Shown here: positions 18,523-27,938 of the stretch, one piece after another
Layout of the letters: each line of letters starts with the position of its first letter
Position numbering within the stretch: position 1 is the stretch's first letter
Origin: Wolbachia endosymbiont (group B) of Hofmannophila pseudospretella
GTDB taxonomy: Bacteria > Pseudomonadota > Alphaproteobacteria > Rickettsiales > Anaplasmataceae
NCBI RefSeq assembly: GCF_964028515.1
Contig: NZ_OZ034788.1
Location: forward strand, 1,240,001-1,304,000
DNA length: 64,000 nt
Direction of reading: 5' to 3'
Made by a program: the position numbers and the translations under genes
Notes under the pieces: model-generated
What the model was told of the DNA's origin: nothing
The model's database searches: none
What the model saw: the letters and a program-made list of their open reading frames with translations, nothing else

Positions 18523-18973
18523 CAACCATTTCACATTATTTGGAATTGAACCGGCTTTTAACATCAGCTTTGATGAGCTGGAGAAAAAATATATTGAGCT
18601 AAGCAAAACTGATATAAATGAAAGAGAGTCCAAAAATATGGAAAATATCAACAAAGCTTATCAGGTACTGAATTCACCGCTGAAGCGTGCCGAACATTTG
18701 TTGGATCTTTTTGACGTACAAAGCAAAAAAGAGCATCTTGATCCTGAAATATTAAATGAATCAATGGAAATAAGAGAATACTTTCTAGACTGCGATGATT
18801 TACAATTTGCAAGTAGGATGATTGATGAAAAGGTAAAAGATTGTACTAAAAACCTAATTAATGCTTTTGCTACAAAAAATTTTGATGAAGCTGCTACGCA
18901 AGTTTTTAGATTGAGATATTTATATAAGTCATTTGAGGAGATGAAGGAAAATGCAGCCAGTTCAAATTTCTGA
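18515..18973 (+). CDS. hscB: Co-chaperone HscB lacking the HPD motif
   Basis: HscB normally delivers IscU to HscA and stimulates its ATPase. The 152-aa protein starts at ATG 18515 (MSSNHFTLFGIEPAF, the family's typical opening). The second J-domain helix and PLKRAEHLLDLF follow, then the C-terminal IscU-binding helices (LNESMEIREYF...). The loop that should carry His-Pro-Asp is shortened to KYIELSKTDINERESKN, with no HPD. The C-terminal half looks normal. It overlaps hscA by 23 bp. Confidence 0.9.
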   Translation: MSSNHFTLFGIEPAFNISFDELEKKYIELSKTDINERESKNMENINKAYQVLNSPLKRAEHLLDLFDVQSKKEHLDPEILNESMEIREYFLDCDDLQFASRMIDEKVKDCTKNLINAFATKNFDEAATQVFRLRYLYKSFEEMKENAASSNF

Positions 18974-20885
18974 ACCAAGTTCAAATGAGGTAGTTTTTGG
19001 TATAGATCTTGGAACTACTAACTCTTTAATTGCCATGGTGAATAAAGCTGGCAATGTAGAAATATTTAAAGATGAGCAAGGTCGTGAACTATTACCTTCT
19101 GTCATTTCATATGAAAAGGATGTACTAAAAGTAGGCTACGATGTTGGCGAAAACGCTATCTGCTCTATAAAACGCTTAATGGGTAAAAGTGTTAAAGACT
19201 TGCATAAAGAAGGTATCAATTGTGAAATAGATAACGAAAGTGAAAAAGTTATTAGGGTAAAATGTTCAGAAGAAAAGTATCTCACTCCTATTGAGATCTC
19301 TGCTGAGATACTAAAAACTCTATGCAAGAGGGTAAAAAAATTCACAGGGATGAAAGTTAACAAAGCAGTGATTACTGTACCAGCTTATTTTGATGATTCA
19401 GCACGTAACGCAACCAAATATGCAGCAAAATTAGCTGGCATAGATGTTCTTCGCCTCATTAATGAACCAACCGCTGCAGCACTTTCTTACTCCATTGAAA
19501 AGAACAATAACAGTGGCATATATGCAGTTTATGACCTCGGTGGTGGAACATTTGACATTTCAATATTAAAATTACATCAAGGAGTGTTTCAAGTTCTTGC
19601 AGTTGGTGGTGATACTAAACTTGGTGGTGATGATTTTGATCATCTACTTAGTTTAATCGTGCTTGATAAGTATAGAAAAGAGGTATCAAGTGCAGAAGAG
19701 ATGCTTAACACCCAGCTGCACGAATGTTGTACCAAGAAAGATGTCATCCCAGTGCCCCGACACTGGGATCCAGAAAATTTAATTGCAAATGAGCACACCT
19801 TGCAACCGCGTAATAAGAGCTGGATTCCAGTGTCAAGCACTGGAATGACACCATCTGATACAACTACCTACAAATTACAACATTCATACACTAAAACTGG
19901 TATCTGCAATATACGTGCTATAAAAGAGTACCTAAGTGAAGATACCTCTGGCACTTTTGAATTCAATATTAATGGTGAATTATTTGAGTGCAAAATTACC
20001 AAAGAAGAATTCGAGCAAGCAATCAGTCCTTTAGTTAATAAGACTATAAATATAGTTACTCGTACTATAAGCAACATAGATCTTAAAATCGATGATATAA
20101 AAGGGGTAATTTTAGTTGGTGGCACAACTAGAGTGCCATTAGTGCAAAATTCACTAATCAAACTCTTTGGCAATAAAGTGCTGAATGATGTGGATCCGGA
20201 CAAAGCAGTTGCCAATGGGGCAGCTTTGCAGGCTCATTATTTAACTTCAAACTCAAAAGATAGGAATATTCTCCTTGATGTGCTGCCTTTATCACTTGGC
20301 ATAGAAACTATGGGGGGAATAGTTGAAAAAATTATACCAAGAAATACACCACTACCAGTTTCAGAAATAAAAGAGTTTACAACTTACGCTAACGGGCAAA
20401 CAGCAATGAAAATTCACGTTTGTCAAGGAGAACGTGAAATGATAAAAGATAATAAATCTCTAGCACGATTTGAACTCAAAGATATACCACAATTGCCTGC
20501 AGGTTCTGCAAAAGTTGAAATAGGATTTACAGTTAGCATTGATGGAATATTGACTGTCACTGCAAGAGAAAAAACTACTGGAGTCGAACAGACAGTTGAA
20601 ATAAAGTCAAGCTCTGGCTTAAGTGAAGAAGATATTCAAGATATGGTTAATCAATCAGTAACCAACTTTGACGAAGATATGAAGGCTCGTTCCCTTGCAG
20701 AGGCTAAAATTCACGTTAACAAGCTCATACATCTAGTTGAAAATGTTTCCACTGAGCAAAAGTTGAAAATTTTATTACAGAACGCAAAGGAAGCTTTACA
20801 GGGAAATGACTTAGATAACATTAATAATGCTATCGCTGAGTTAGAAAATTCTGCTTTAGAATTATGCGAATCAGCAAACAGATAG
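18951..20885 (+). CDS. hscA: Fe-S assembly chaperone HscA (Hsp70) with in-frame palindromic insert
   Basis: HscA is the Hsp70 that releases clusters from IscU. The 644-aa protein has the actin-like ATPase motifs (GIDLGTTNSLIA, VYDLGGGTFDISIL, GDDFDH, VGGTTRVP) and a substrate domain (LPLSLGIETMGG, RFELKDIPQLPAG). About residues 258-320 do not belong to the family: they are encoded by a palindromic repeat read in frame, placed in lobe IIB of the ATPase domain between SSAEEML and IRAIKEYLS. The frame is kept, so the protein is presumably made. It ends 3 bp from the convergent lepB. Confidence 0.95.
   Translation: MQPVQISEPSSNEVVFGIDLGTTNSLIAMVNKAGNVEIFKDEQGRELLPSVISYEKDVLKVGYDVGENAICSIKRLMGKSVKDLHKEGINCEIDNESEKVIRVKCSEEKYLTPIEISAEILKTLCKRVKKFTGMKVNKAVITVPAYFDDSARNATKYAAKLAGIDVLRLINEPTAAALSYSIEKNNNSGIYAVYDLGGGTFDISILKLHQGVFQVLAVGGDTKLGGDDFDHLLSLIVLDKYRKEVSSAEEMLNTQLHECCTKKDVIPVPRHWDPENLIANEHTLQPRNKSWIPVSSTGMTPSDTTTYKLQHSYTKTGICNIRAIKEYLSEDTSGTFEFNINGELFECKITKEEFEQAISPLVNKTINIVTRTISNIDLKIDDIKGVILVGGTTRVPLVQNSLIKLFGNKVLNDVDPDKAVANGAALQAHYLTSNSKDRNILLDVLPLSLGIETMGGIVEKIIPRNTPLPVSEIKEFTTYANGQTAMKIHVCQGEREMIKDNKSLARFELKDIPQLPAGSAKVEIGFTVSIDGILTVTAREKTTGVEQTVEIKSSSGLSEEDIQDMVNQSVTNFDEDMKARSLAEAKIHVNKLIHLVENVSTEQKLKILLQNAKEALQGNDLDNINNAIAELENSALELCESANR
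19742..19901 (+). repeat. Palindromic element inserted in frame in hscA
   Basis: The arms are 19742-19772 and 19821-19850, with further element sequence up to about 19901 (ACAAATTACAACATTCATAC). Translated, it reads VPRHWDPENL...SWIPVSSTGMT. The addB copy (63755-63915) encodes a closely similar peptide, which shows that a ~160-bp unit moved as a whole. Confidence 0.88.
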
Positions 20886-20888
20886 AGT

Positions 20889-21674
20889 TTACATAACTTT
20901 GTGCAATACCCTGTCGAATCTCAGAGCAATAGGTAACCTAAAATCAAACGGCAACCAATCAACTTTGCCTAATTTAAACGATAAACCAACCATGCTTACG
21001 CGTCCAACTATATTTTCAGTTGGTATTAACCCAATTTCAGAAAACCTGCTATCAAAAGAATTATTTCTATTGTCTCCCATAACAAAAAATTGATCATCAG
21101 GCACATAATAAACTGGAGTATTGTATGATAACTTATTAGAAACATTATCTATTAGAATTTCATGCTCCTTGCTGCTTGGGAGTGTTTCGATGTATCTTGC
21201 TATATTACGCTTTGACTCATAATCAAAAAAATTTTCAATTTGTCTTCGCTTTACTTTCTGATCATTTAAATATAACTCCCCCTCTATCATTTGCACTTTA
21301 TCGCCCGGTATTCCTATTACCCGCTTAACAAATCTAATGCTGTCATTTCTTGTAGGCTTGAAAACTATTATATCACCACGCTCCGGAGGGGTATAAAAGA
21401 TTCTACCGCTAAAGATGTTTGGAGAAAATGGAAAAGAGTGTTTACTATAACCATATGAATATTTACTAGTAAAAATATAATCTCCCTCGAGTAGAGTGCT
21501 TTTCATTGAACCAGAAGGAATATGAAATGGCTCAAATAAAAAACTACGTATTGATAGCGCAATTAGTAGCAAAAAAAACAGTGAAGATAAAAACTTTCTC
21601 GTTCTTGCTATCCGGTTCTCTCTCAATTCTTTCAATTTTATTTTCTTTATAAATTTAAACTTATCATAACACAT
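20889..21674 (-). CDS. lepB: Signal peptidase I
   Basis: LepB cleaves signal peptides at the inner membrane. The 261-aa protein has an N-terminal membrane segment (FLSSLFFLLLIALSIRSFLF), then the catalytic serine in PSGSMKSTL, the catalytic lysine in FVKRVIGIPGD, and box E GDNRNNSFDSR. ATG start at 21674. It is convergent with hscA with only 3 bp between stops. Confidence 0.96.
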   Translation of the reverse strand: MCYDKFKFIKKIKLKELRENRIARTRKFLSSLFFLLLIALSIRSFLFEPFHIPSGSMKSTLLEGDYIFTSKYSYGYSKHSFPFSPNIFSGRIFYTPPERGDIIVFKPTRNDSIRFVKRVIGIPGDKVQMIEGELYLNDQKVKRRQIENFFDYESKRNIARYIETLPSSKEHEILIDNVSNKLSYNTPVYYVPDDQFFVMGDNRNNSFDSRFSEIGLIPTENIVGRVSMVGLSFKLGKVDWLPFDFRLPIALRFDRVLHKVM

Positions 21675-21873
21675 AAAAGTGGTAATGTGAAATTTTACTC
21701 ATAGGTGTTATTGCTCTTTTTCAAAAGTCGAAATAAGCTCTCAAGTAATTGAAAGTGATTGACAACCAATAGACATCATTTGCTATGCAATATTGTATAA
21801 ATCACAATGCTAGTTTTACTGAAAATTATACTATTTTAGATATAATTATAATATTTAAACTTAAGGTATAAGG

Positions 21874-22224
21874 ATGAATCCTACAATTAGAAAAGCTTTT
21901 AGTACTTTTCTTATAATACTGTTTATTTCTTTTTCTCACACTGGAAGTGCTGATGCTGGTGCTGATACAACTGCTCAAGTAATATGTAATATTATTGGCT
22001 ACGTTTGGGGAATAGGTGGACCGCTTATGACCGTAGTGATAATAGGAGCAGCTTTACTTGCAATATTTGGTAGAATGCCGTGGCCTGCTCTTTTTGCTCT
22101 TGGTGTATTTTGTGCTGTATTTTTCGGTGCTAAAACTATTGTTATAAAAGTAATGGGTGGTATAAACTCTACAGATACTTCTTTTTTGGAGAAGTGTGGA
22201 ATGGAAGATAAAAAAAAGAATTAA
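21874..22224 (+). CDS. virB2: Type IV secretion pilin VirB2
   Basis: The 116-aa protein has a signal peptide (ending about SADA) and two hydrophobic segments (IIGYVWGIGGPLMTVVIIGAALLAIF and ALFALGVFCAVFFGAKTIVI) joined by a short polar loop, the build of VirB2/TrbC pilins. It would form the extracellular or inter-membrane part of the type IV channel encoded at 2595-8615. It stands apart from that operon, as virB2 copies do in Rickettsiales. It ends 5 bp from the convergent pdhB. Confidence 0.85.
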   Translation: MNPTIRKAFSTFLIILFISFSHTGSADAGADTTAQVICNIIGYVWGIGGPLMTVVIIGAALLAIFGRMPWPALFALGVFCAVFFGAKTIVIKVMGGINSTDTSFLEKCGMEDKKKN

Positions 22225-22229
22225 TGGGG

Positions 22230-23228
22230 CTATTTCTTTCTAAAGCAGACTTGGTGCACAGCTTCGACTATATCTTCTACTTGCGGTAATGCTTTCTTTT
22301 CTAGATTTGCAGCATAAGGCAAGGGAATGTCCTTGCCGGTTACACGTGCAACCGGAGCATCAAGATAGTCAAATCCTTGTTCCATAACCATGGCTGAGAG
22401 TTCTGCTCCTATTCCTGCAAATGGCCAACCCTCTTCTATGCTTACTAATCTATTGGTCTTCTTAATAGAGTTAATAACTGTTTCAGTGTCAAGTGGTCTT
22501 AAGGTTCTGAGGTCGATAACTTCAGCTTCTATTCCTTCACTAGAGAGTAAATCTGCTGCATTTAACGCATCCATTAGTTTCAATGAAAAAGCAGTGATAG
22601 TTACATCCTTTCCTTCCCGTATAACAGCAGCTTTGCCTATCTCAAGTAGATAATCTTTATTTGATAGCTCAGAATCAGGAATCTCATGTTCATGCCCATA
22701 AGCAATCTCGTTTTCTAGAAATATTACTGGATTAGGATCACGAATTGCAGCTTTAAGCAGACCTCTGCAATCAGAGGCAAAGTAAGGTGCTATTACTTTC
22801 AAACCTGGAACATGCGAATACCAAGATGCAAAGCACTGAGAATGTTGTGCGGCAACTCTTGCTGCAGCTCCATTTGGTCCACGAAACACTATAGGGCATC
22901 CAAGTTGTCCACCTGACATATAATTTGTTTTTGTTGCGGAATTCACAATTTGGTCAATAGCTTGCATAGAAAAATTAAAAGTCATAAACTCAACAATAGG
23001 TTTGAGCCCAGCAAACGCTGCTCCAACAGCAAGACCAGCAAATCCATGTTCGGTAATAGGTGTATCAACTACCCTATTTTCTCCGAACTCTTTCAGTAAT
23101 CCTTTTGTTACTTTATAAGCACCATCATACTCTGCAACTTCTTCACCCATGATAAATACATCAGGGTCATTTTGCATTTCTTCTCTGATTGCCGTGCATA
23201 ACGCTTCTCTTACACTTAAGCTTGCCAT
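22230..23228 (-). CDS. pdhB: Pyruvate dehydrogenase E1 component, beta subunit
   Basis: With the alpha subunit (not in this window) it decarboxylates pyruvate on thiamine diphosphate. From the ATG at 23228 the protein is 332 aa (MASLSVREALCTAI...); an in-frame TTG at 23249 would add seven residues. Family features are MGEEVAEYDGAYKVTKGL, DTPITEHGFAGLAVGAA, EFMTFNFSMQAIDQIVN, RGPNGAAARVAAQHSQ and a C-terminal RVTGKDIPLPYAANLE. The E2 partner of this complex needs lipoate made by LipA at 47904-48767. Confidence 0.95.
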   Translation of the reverse strand: MASLSVREALCTAIREEMQNDPDVFIMGEEVAEYDGAYKVTKGLLKEFGENRVVDTPITEHGFAGLAVGAAFAGLKPIVEFMTFNFSMQAIDQIVNSATKTNYMSGGQLGCPIVFRGPNGAAARVAAQHSQCFASWYSHVPGLKVIAPYFASDCRGLLKAAIRDPNPVIFLENEIAYGHEHEIPDSELSNKDYLLEIGKAAVIREGKDVTITAFSLKLMDALNAADLLSSEGIEAEVIDLRTLRPLDTETVINSIKKTNRLVSIEEGWPFAGIGAELSAMVMEQGFDYLDAPVARVTGKDIPLPYAANLEKKALPQVEDIVEAVHQVCFRKK

Positions 23229-23288
23229 TTGTAAATCTGTAAATTTCAACTGAAATAACTATATCAAAATTACCAGGAAGCGCACAAG

Positions 23289-24767
23289 TTAAGTTTTACA
23301 GGCATCATGTTGCATTGAGCATTGAATACTTACTTCTTTTAATTCAGTAGGTTGCGTTGATAGTGCGTATGTAACTCCACCGACTATTAATGAAGACATC
23401 ACAGAAGTTGCAATCATCAATAGAATTGGTAATTGGAAAGCTATACTAAAGGCAACACCTACTGTCAACATGGTTACAAAATTTACAGAAGCAATTTTTA
23501 AGAAAGACAGTTGTCCTTTTTCTGTTTTTTCTAGTAATACTTTATTTGCTTTGGTTTTGCTTAATTCACTATTAAGTGTTGTATTCTCGTTTTCCAGATC
23601 TTTTATTTTTTGCTTTAGTGATTGATTCTCTTTATTGAGCTTGCTAAGTTCTTCCAACTTAATCTTATGTTCATTTAAATCATTAGAGTGCTGACCTTTT
23701 ATTTTTTCTAATTCACTATTAAGAGTTGTATTTTTACTTTTTAGATCTTGTATTTGTTGTTTTAGTGATTGATTCTCTTCACTGAGCTTATCAAGTATTT
23801 CTAACCGAGTCTCATGTCCAGCTACGTCACTCTTTAATTTTTCTAGTTCTTTCTCAACATGTTTTAATTCTTTACCTGGCTTTTCTAACTTCCGAATTTG
23901 TCTATCTTGCAACTGAATTTGAGGTTGCAGACTTTCTAAAATTTGGTCATTAACTTCATTAGCTGCTCCGTCGTTATTTATTTCAGAGCAGAAAGAAGTA
24001 TCAAATGTAGCCTCAGACTCTAGACCGCTGTCGTCACTACTAACACTTTCACCAATAGGAGTCTGTTTACCACTATATGTAACACTTCCTCTTTGCGTTG
24101 ACTCAAATTTTTCTACCATATTCTTAACACCAGCATGTAAGTATTGCTCACTTACTATACTGTCACTACTTCCACACGTAATGGGAGTCTGTTTACCACT
24201 ACGTATGGTATTGTATTGTTCCACAGAATTTATAACATCTGCTGATGTATCAGTTTTTTTCTCATGCTTTGTATAAAAATTTTGTTCTGCTTCCTCTAAC
24301 ATTTGTACTATTGCTTCCTTATTTTCTGTATTACCTACCACCTCCCTTGGAGTCTTATTTTTACTTTTTAATGAAGGATTCACTCGATCATCACTTAGTA
24401 ATTGTTTTACCATGCTTTCATGTCCACAAGAAGTAGCAATATGCAAAGCAGTTAGCCCATCATTTTTAGAACCATCTTTTACTCGAGCGTTAACACTTGC
24501 TTTCTTTTTTAGTAAGAGTTCCACTATTAACATATTGTTGCATGCTGTAGCAAGATGTAACAACGTCCAATCTTCTGCAGCTTCTTCTGAAATTTTTATA
24601 CTAAATTGGTGTTCTTTACTAAAATTTTTACTAAACTTGTTGTACTCTCCTGCATCTTTTCCTTTTAACTCATTCTTTATTCTTTCAAGTAAATTATCTT
24701 CATCCAAATCGCTACTTTCACTTACCTCATTTATTATTTCAAAAAACTTCTCCTTCTCTATTGCCAT
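23289..24767 (-). CDS. Ankyrin-repeat, coiled-coil membrane protein
   Basis: The 492-aa protein has two to three ankyrin repeats at about residues 65-165 (DWTLLHLATACNN..., GLTALHIATSCGHESMVKQLL). A low-complexity stretch with a twice-used SGKQTPI motif comes next. A long coiled coil (about 275-415) contains a duplicated unit (ENQSLKQ.I.DL..NTTLNSEL), and a pair of membrane segments lies near the C-terminus (about 430-475). AGAGGGAAAGG precedes the ATG. Such modular ankyrin proteins are typical of Wolbachia and are often proposed to contact host proteins; the target is unknown. There is no detectable signal peptide. Confidence 0.85.
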   Translation of the reverse strand: MAIEKEKFFEIINEVSESSDLDEDNLLERIKNELKGKDAGEYNKFSKNFSKEHQFSIKISEEAAEDWTLLHLATACNNMLIVELLLKKKASVNARVKDGSKNDGLTALHIATSCGHESMVKQLLSDDRVNPSLKSKNKTPREVVGNTENKEAIVQMLEEAEQNFYTKHEKKTDTSADVINSVEQYNTIRSGKQTPITCGSSDSIVSEQYLHAGVKNMVEKFESTQRGSVTYSGKQTPIGESVSSDDSGLESEATFDTSFCSEINNDGAANEVNDQILESLQPQIQLQDRQIRKLEKPGKELKHVEKELEKLKSDVAGHETRLEILDKLSEENQSLKQQIQDLKSKNTTLNSELEKIKGQHSNDLNEHKIKLEELSKLNKENQSLKQKIKDLENENTTLNSELSKTKANKVLLEKTEKGQLSFLKIASVNFVTMLTVGVAFSIAFQLPILLMIATSVMSSLIVGGVTYALSTQPTELKEVSIQCSMQHDACKT

Positions 24768-25092
24768 AACCTTTCCCTCTAAATTTATTTTTATCGCTGC
24801 ATAATCTCACAAAAAAGTTAAATTTATCAATATTCTATATTTTATATAAAATAAAATTTGCTGTTTCCAAAAATTGGTAAGCATGTTTTTGATGAGATTG
24901 TAGAAAACATACTTTTATGACACCATTTGTTGTACTAATTACCTTGGCGAAAACAGATGTTTATATAGTTGTGTGGCAAAATGTTTTGCACTAGTTGTGC
25001 TATCTCGTTTTCCGTAATAGTTGAAAAAATTAGTAGCAAGTTGTTGTAAGTTTATGTATTTTGAGGCTGTAATGGTCAAAGGTACATGAAGT
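24768..25092. other. Divergent spacer between ankyrin gene and uvrA
   Basis: These 325 bp separate two divergent genes and must hold both promoters. A minus-strand open frame at 24939-25145 overlaps the uvrA start and has no family character. I see no clear operator. Confidence 0.4.
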
Positions 25093-27894
25093 ATGATCAG
25101 AGTTAAAGGTGCAAGAGAGCATAATTTGCAGGGTATTGATGTCAATATACCAAAAAATAAGTTAGTTGTTATAACTGGATTAAGTGGTTCTGGTAAGTCT
25201 AGCCTCGCATTCGATACGATTTATGCAGAAGGCCAACGCCGATACGTCGAAAGTCTATCGGCTTATGCACGTCAATTTCTTAATATTCAAGATAAACCAG
25301 ATGTTGAGTCAATCACAGGCCTCTCTCCTGCAATATCAATTAACCAAAAATCGATCTCAAAAAATCCAAGATCAACCGTTGGAACTATTACTGAAATTTA
25401 TGACTATCTACGCTTAATATATGCACGAATAGGAATTCCTTACTCGCCTGCAACTGGATCGCCAATAACGAAACAGACTGTATCTCAAATTGTAGATACT
25501 ATTACAACATTACCTTTAGAAACTAAAGTATATATACTTGCTCCTATTGTGCGTGGCAGAAAGGGAGAACATCTAAAAGAGATATTGGAAATTAAAAAGC
25601 AGGGTTACGTCAGACTAAAAATAAACGGTGAAATATATAATATAGATGATTTGCCTAAACTCGATAAAAACAAGAAACACGATATTTTCGTGATTGCAGA
25701 TAGGGTGTCCATGTCAGATGATATAGGAAATCGACTACCAGGCAGTATAGAATTAGCATTGAGGCTGGGCCATGGCTTAATGTATGCAGAAATAATAAAC
25801 TTACCTGATAACCACAATTCCGAGTATAAAAATGGTCAAATTTTAACTTTCTCAGAGAATTTTGCATGTCCTGAGTCTGGCTTTACTCTTGAAGAAATAG
25901 AGCCAAGATTGTTTTCTTTTAACAGCCCCCACGGTGCATGCAGTTCATGCAGTGGGCTCGGTAAAAAACTAAGTGTTGATGCAAAGCTAATAGTGCCAGA
26001 CGAAACGCTCTCGATATCTGAAGGTGCTTTAAAGCCAGTGGGTCAAATGCATGCAAATTCTGGGTCTCTAAAAAATGCAATTCTGTCACTGGCTGAAAAT
26101 TGTAAATTTAGTCTTGATGTTCCGTGGAAGAATATAGACCAAAAAGTGAAGGATTTAATACTTTTTGGCTCTAGAGAAATGAAATTTCAAGGTTTGGTCA
26201 GTATCCTAGAACGTCAAATGGATTACGATGCATCACTTATTGATAGGTATTGTTCTGTTACTGACTGCAAAGAATGTGCTGGCTATAGATTGAGAAAAGA
26301 AGCACTTACAGTGAAAATTGATGAAAAACATGTAGGTGAAATATCAAGGCTCAGCATCGATGAATCCCTTGATTGGTTTGAAAATTTGCCAGACAAGCTC
26401 ACAGAACAACATAAGCAAATTTCAAATAAAATATTAAACGAAATAATCAAAAGGCTGACATTTTTAAAGAATGTAGGGCTAAATTACCTTACACTTGACC
26501 GTGAATCTAGCACTCTCTCTGGTGGTGAAAGCCAGAGGATCAGGCTTGCTTCGCAAATTGGCTCTGGTTTAACAGGAGTGCTATACGTGCTTGACGAACC
26601 CTCAATTGGCCTTCATCAATGTGATAATGATCGATTAATTGCCACACTTAAAAATCTGAGAGACATGGGTAATACTGTGATTGTTGTTGAACATGATGAA
26701 GACACAATAATGGCTGCTGATTATGTGATTGATATTGGTCCTGGAGCTGGTGTAAACGGAGGAAAAGTTGTTGCAGAAGGAACACCAGATCAGGTACAAA
26801 AAAATTCAGGGAGCATAACAGGACAGTATTTAAGTGGAAAGAAGGAAATTTCAATTTCAAAAAGAAGAAAGCAAGCAACTCAGTTCATAAAGGTAGTTAA
26901 CGCGTGTGAGAACAACTTAAAAAATATAAATGTTGAATTTCCTATAGGGAATCTCATTTGTGTTACTGGAATATCAGGAGGAGGAAAATCAAGTTTAGTA
27001 ATAGAAACACTATATAAATACTCAGCACAGAAGATAAATCATTCATCTGCAAAGCATGGTAAATGCGATAAAATAGAAGGCCTTGAGTATATAGATAAAA
27101 TTATAGAAGTTGATCAGTCACCAATTGGTAGGACCCCAGCATCAAATCCAGCAACATATGTTGGTATGTTTACTCACATCAGAAATTGGTTTGCAGGTCT
27201 TCCAGAATCGAAAGCTAGGGGATATAATGTAGGCCGATTTTCATTTAATACCAAGGGAGGAAGATGTGAAGCTTGTAAAGGTGATGGGCATTTAAAGATC
27301 GAGATGCATTTCCTACCGGATGTTTATGTGAAATGTGAGCAATGTAGAGGAAAGAGGTATAACCGAGAAACATTGGAAGTTACTTACAAGGGAAAATCAA
27401 TTTCTGATGTGCTTGATATGACAATAGATCAAGCATGTGACTTTTTTGAAAATCTTCCAATGATAAAGGAAAAGTTGATTTCTTTACAGGAAGTGGGGCT
27501 TGGCTATATAACGCTTGGACAGTCGTCAACAACGTTGTCCGGGGGTGAAGCACAACGAATAAAGCTGTCTAAGGAACTATCAAAGCGATTTACCGGGAAA
27601 ACATTGTATATTCTCGATGAGCCAACAACTGGATTACATTTTGAAGATGTAAATAACTTACTGAAAATACTTCATAGGTTAGTTGATTTAGGAAACACTG
27701 TTATAGTTATTGAGCACAATTTACATGTTATAAAAACTGCAGATTATATAATAGACATTGGTCCAGAGGGAGGAGTGAAGGGTGGAAAGGTGGTTGCTGT
27801 GGGAACTCCAGAAAAAGTTGCACAAACTCTAGAAAGTGTTACAGGCAAGTATCTCAAAACGTATTTGTTAGATCAAGTATCTCTTAATCACTAG
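25093..27894 (+). CDS. uvrA: Excinuclease ABC subunit A
   Basis: UvrA finds DNA damage in nucleotide excision repair. The 933-aa protein has two ABC ATPase modules: GLSGSGKSSLAF / LSGGESQRIRLA / LYVLDEPSIGLH and GISGGGKSSLV / LSGGEAQRIKLS / LYILDEPTTGLH. The C-terminal zinc finger is intact (GGRCEACKGDGHLK...CEQC). In the N-terminal finger the first pair reads C259-P-E-S262 instead of C-x-x-C, while the second pair (ACSSCSGLG) is kept. ATG start. Confidence 0.97.
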   Translation: MIRVKGAREHNLQGIDVNIPKNKLVVITGLSGSGKSSLAFDTIYAEGQRRYVESLSAYARQFLNIQDKPDVESITGLSPAISINQKSISKNPRSTVGTITEIYDYLRLIYARIGIPYSPATGSPITKQTVSQIVDTITTLPLETKVYILAPIVRGRKGEHLKEILEIKKQGYVRLKINGEIYNIDDLPKLDKNKKHDIFVIADRVSMSDDIGNRLPGSIELALRLGHGLMYAEIINLPDNHNSEYKNGQILTFSENFACPESGFTLEEIEPRLFSFNSPHGACSSCSGLGKKLSVDAKLIVPDETLSISEGALKPVGQMHANSGSLKNAILSLAENCKFSLDVPWKNIDQKVKDLILFGSREMKFQGLVSILERQMDYDASLIDRYCSVTDCKECAGYRLRKEALTVKIDEKHVGEISRLSIDESLDWFENLPDKLTEQHKQISNKILNEIIKRLTFLKNVGLNYLTLDRESSTLSGGESQRIRLASQIGSGLTGVLYVLDEPSIGLHQCDNDRLIATLKNLRDMGNTVIVVEHDEDTIMAADYVIDIGPGAGVNGGKVVAEGTPDQVQKNSGSITGQYLSGKKEISISKRRKQATQFIKVVNACENNLKNINVEFPIGNLICVTGISGGGKSSLVIETLYKYSAQKINHSSAKHGKCDKIEGLEYIDKIIEVDQSPIGRTPASNPATYVGMFTHIRNWFAGLPESKARGYNVGRFSFNTKGGRCEACKGDGHLKIEMHFLPDVYVKCEQCRGKRYNRETLEVTYKGKSISDVLDMTIDQACDFFENLPMIKEKLISLQEVGLGYITLGQSSTTLSGGEAQRIKLSKELSKRFTGKTLYILDEPTTGLHFEDVNNLLKILHRLVDLGNTVIVIEHNLHVIKTADYIIDIGPEGGVKGGKVVAVGTPEKVAQTLESVTGKYLKTYLLDQVSLNH

Positions 27895-27938
27895 GTTATT
27901 AGGAGCATTTTAAAAGCTATACCTAATATATTAAATTC

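Noticed and set aside
24939..25145. 68-codon minus-strand frame upstream of uvrA
   Set aside because: It overlaps the uvrA start on the opposite strand and has no family character or ribosome site.
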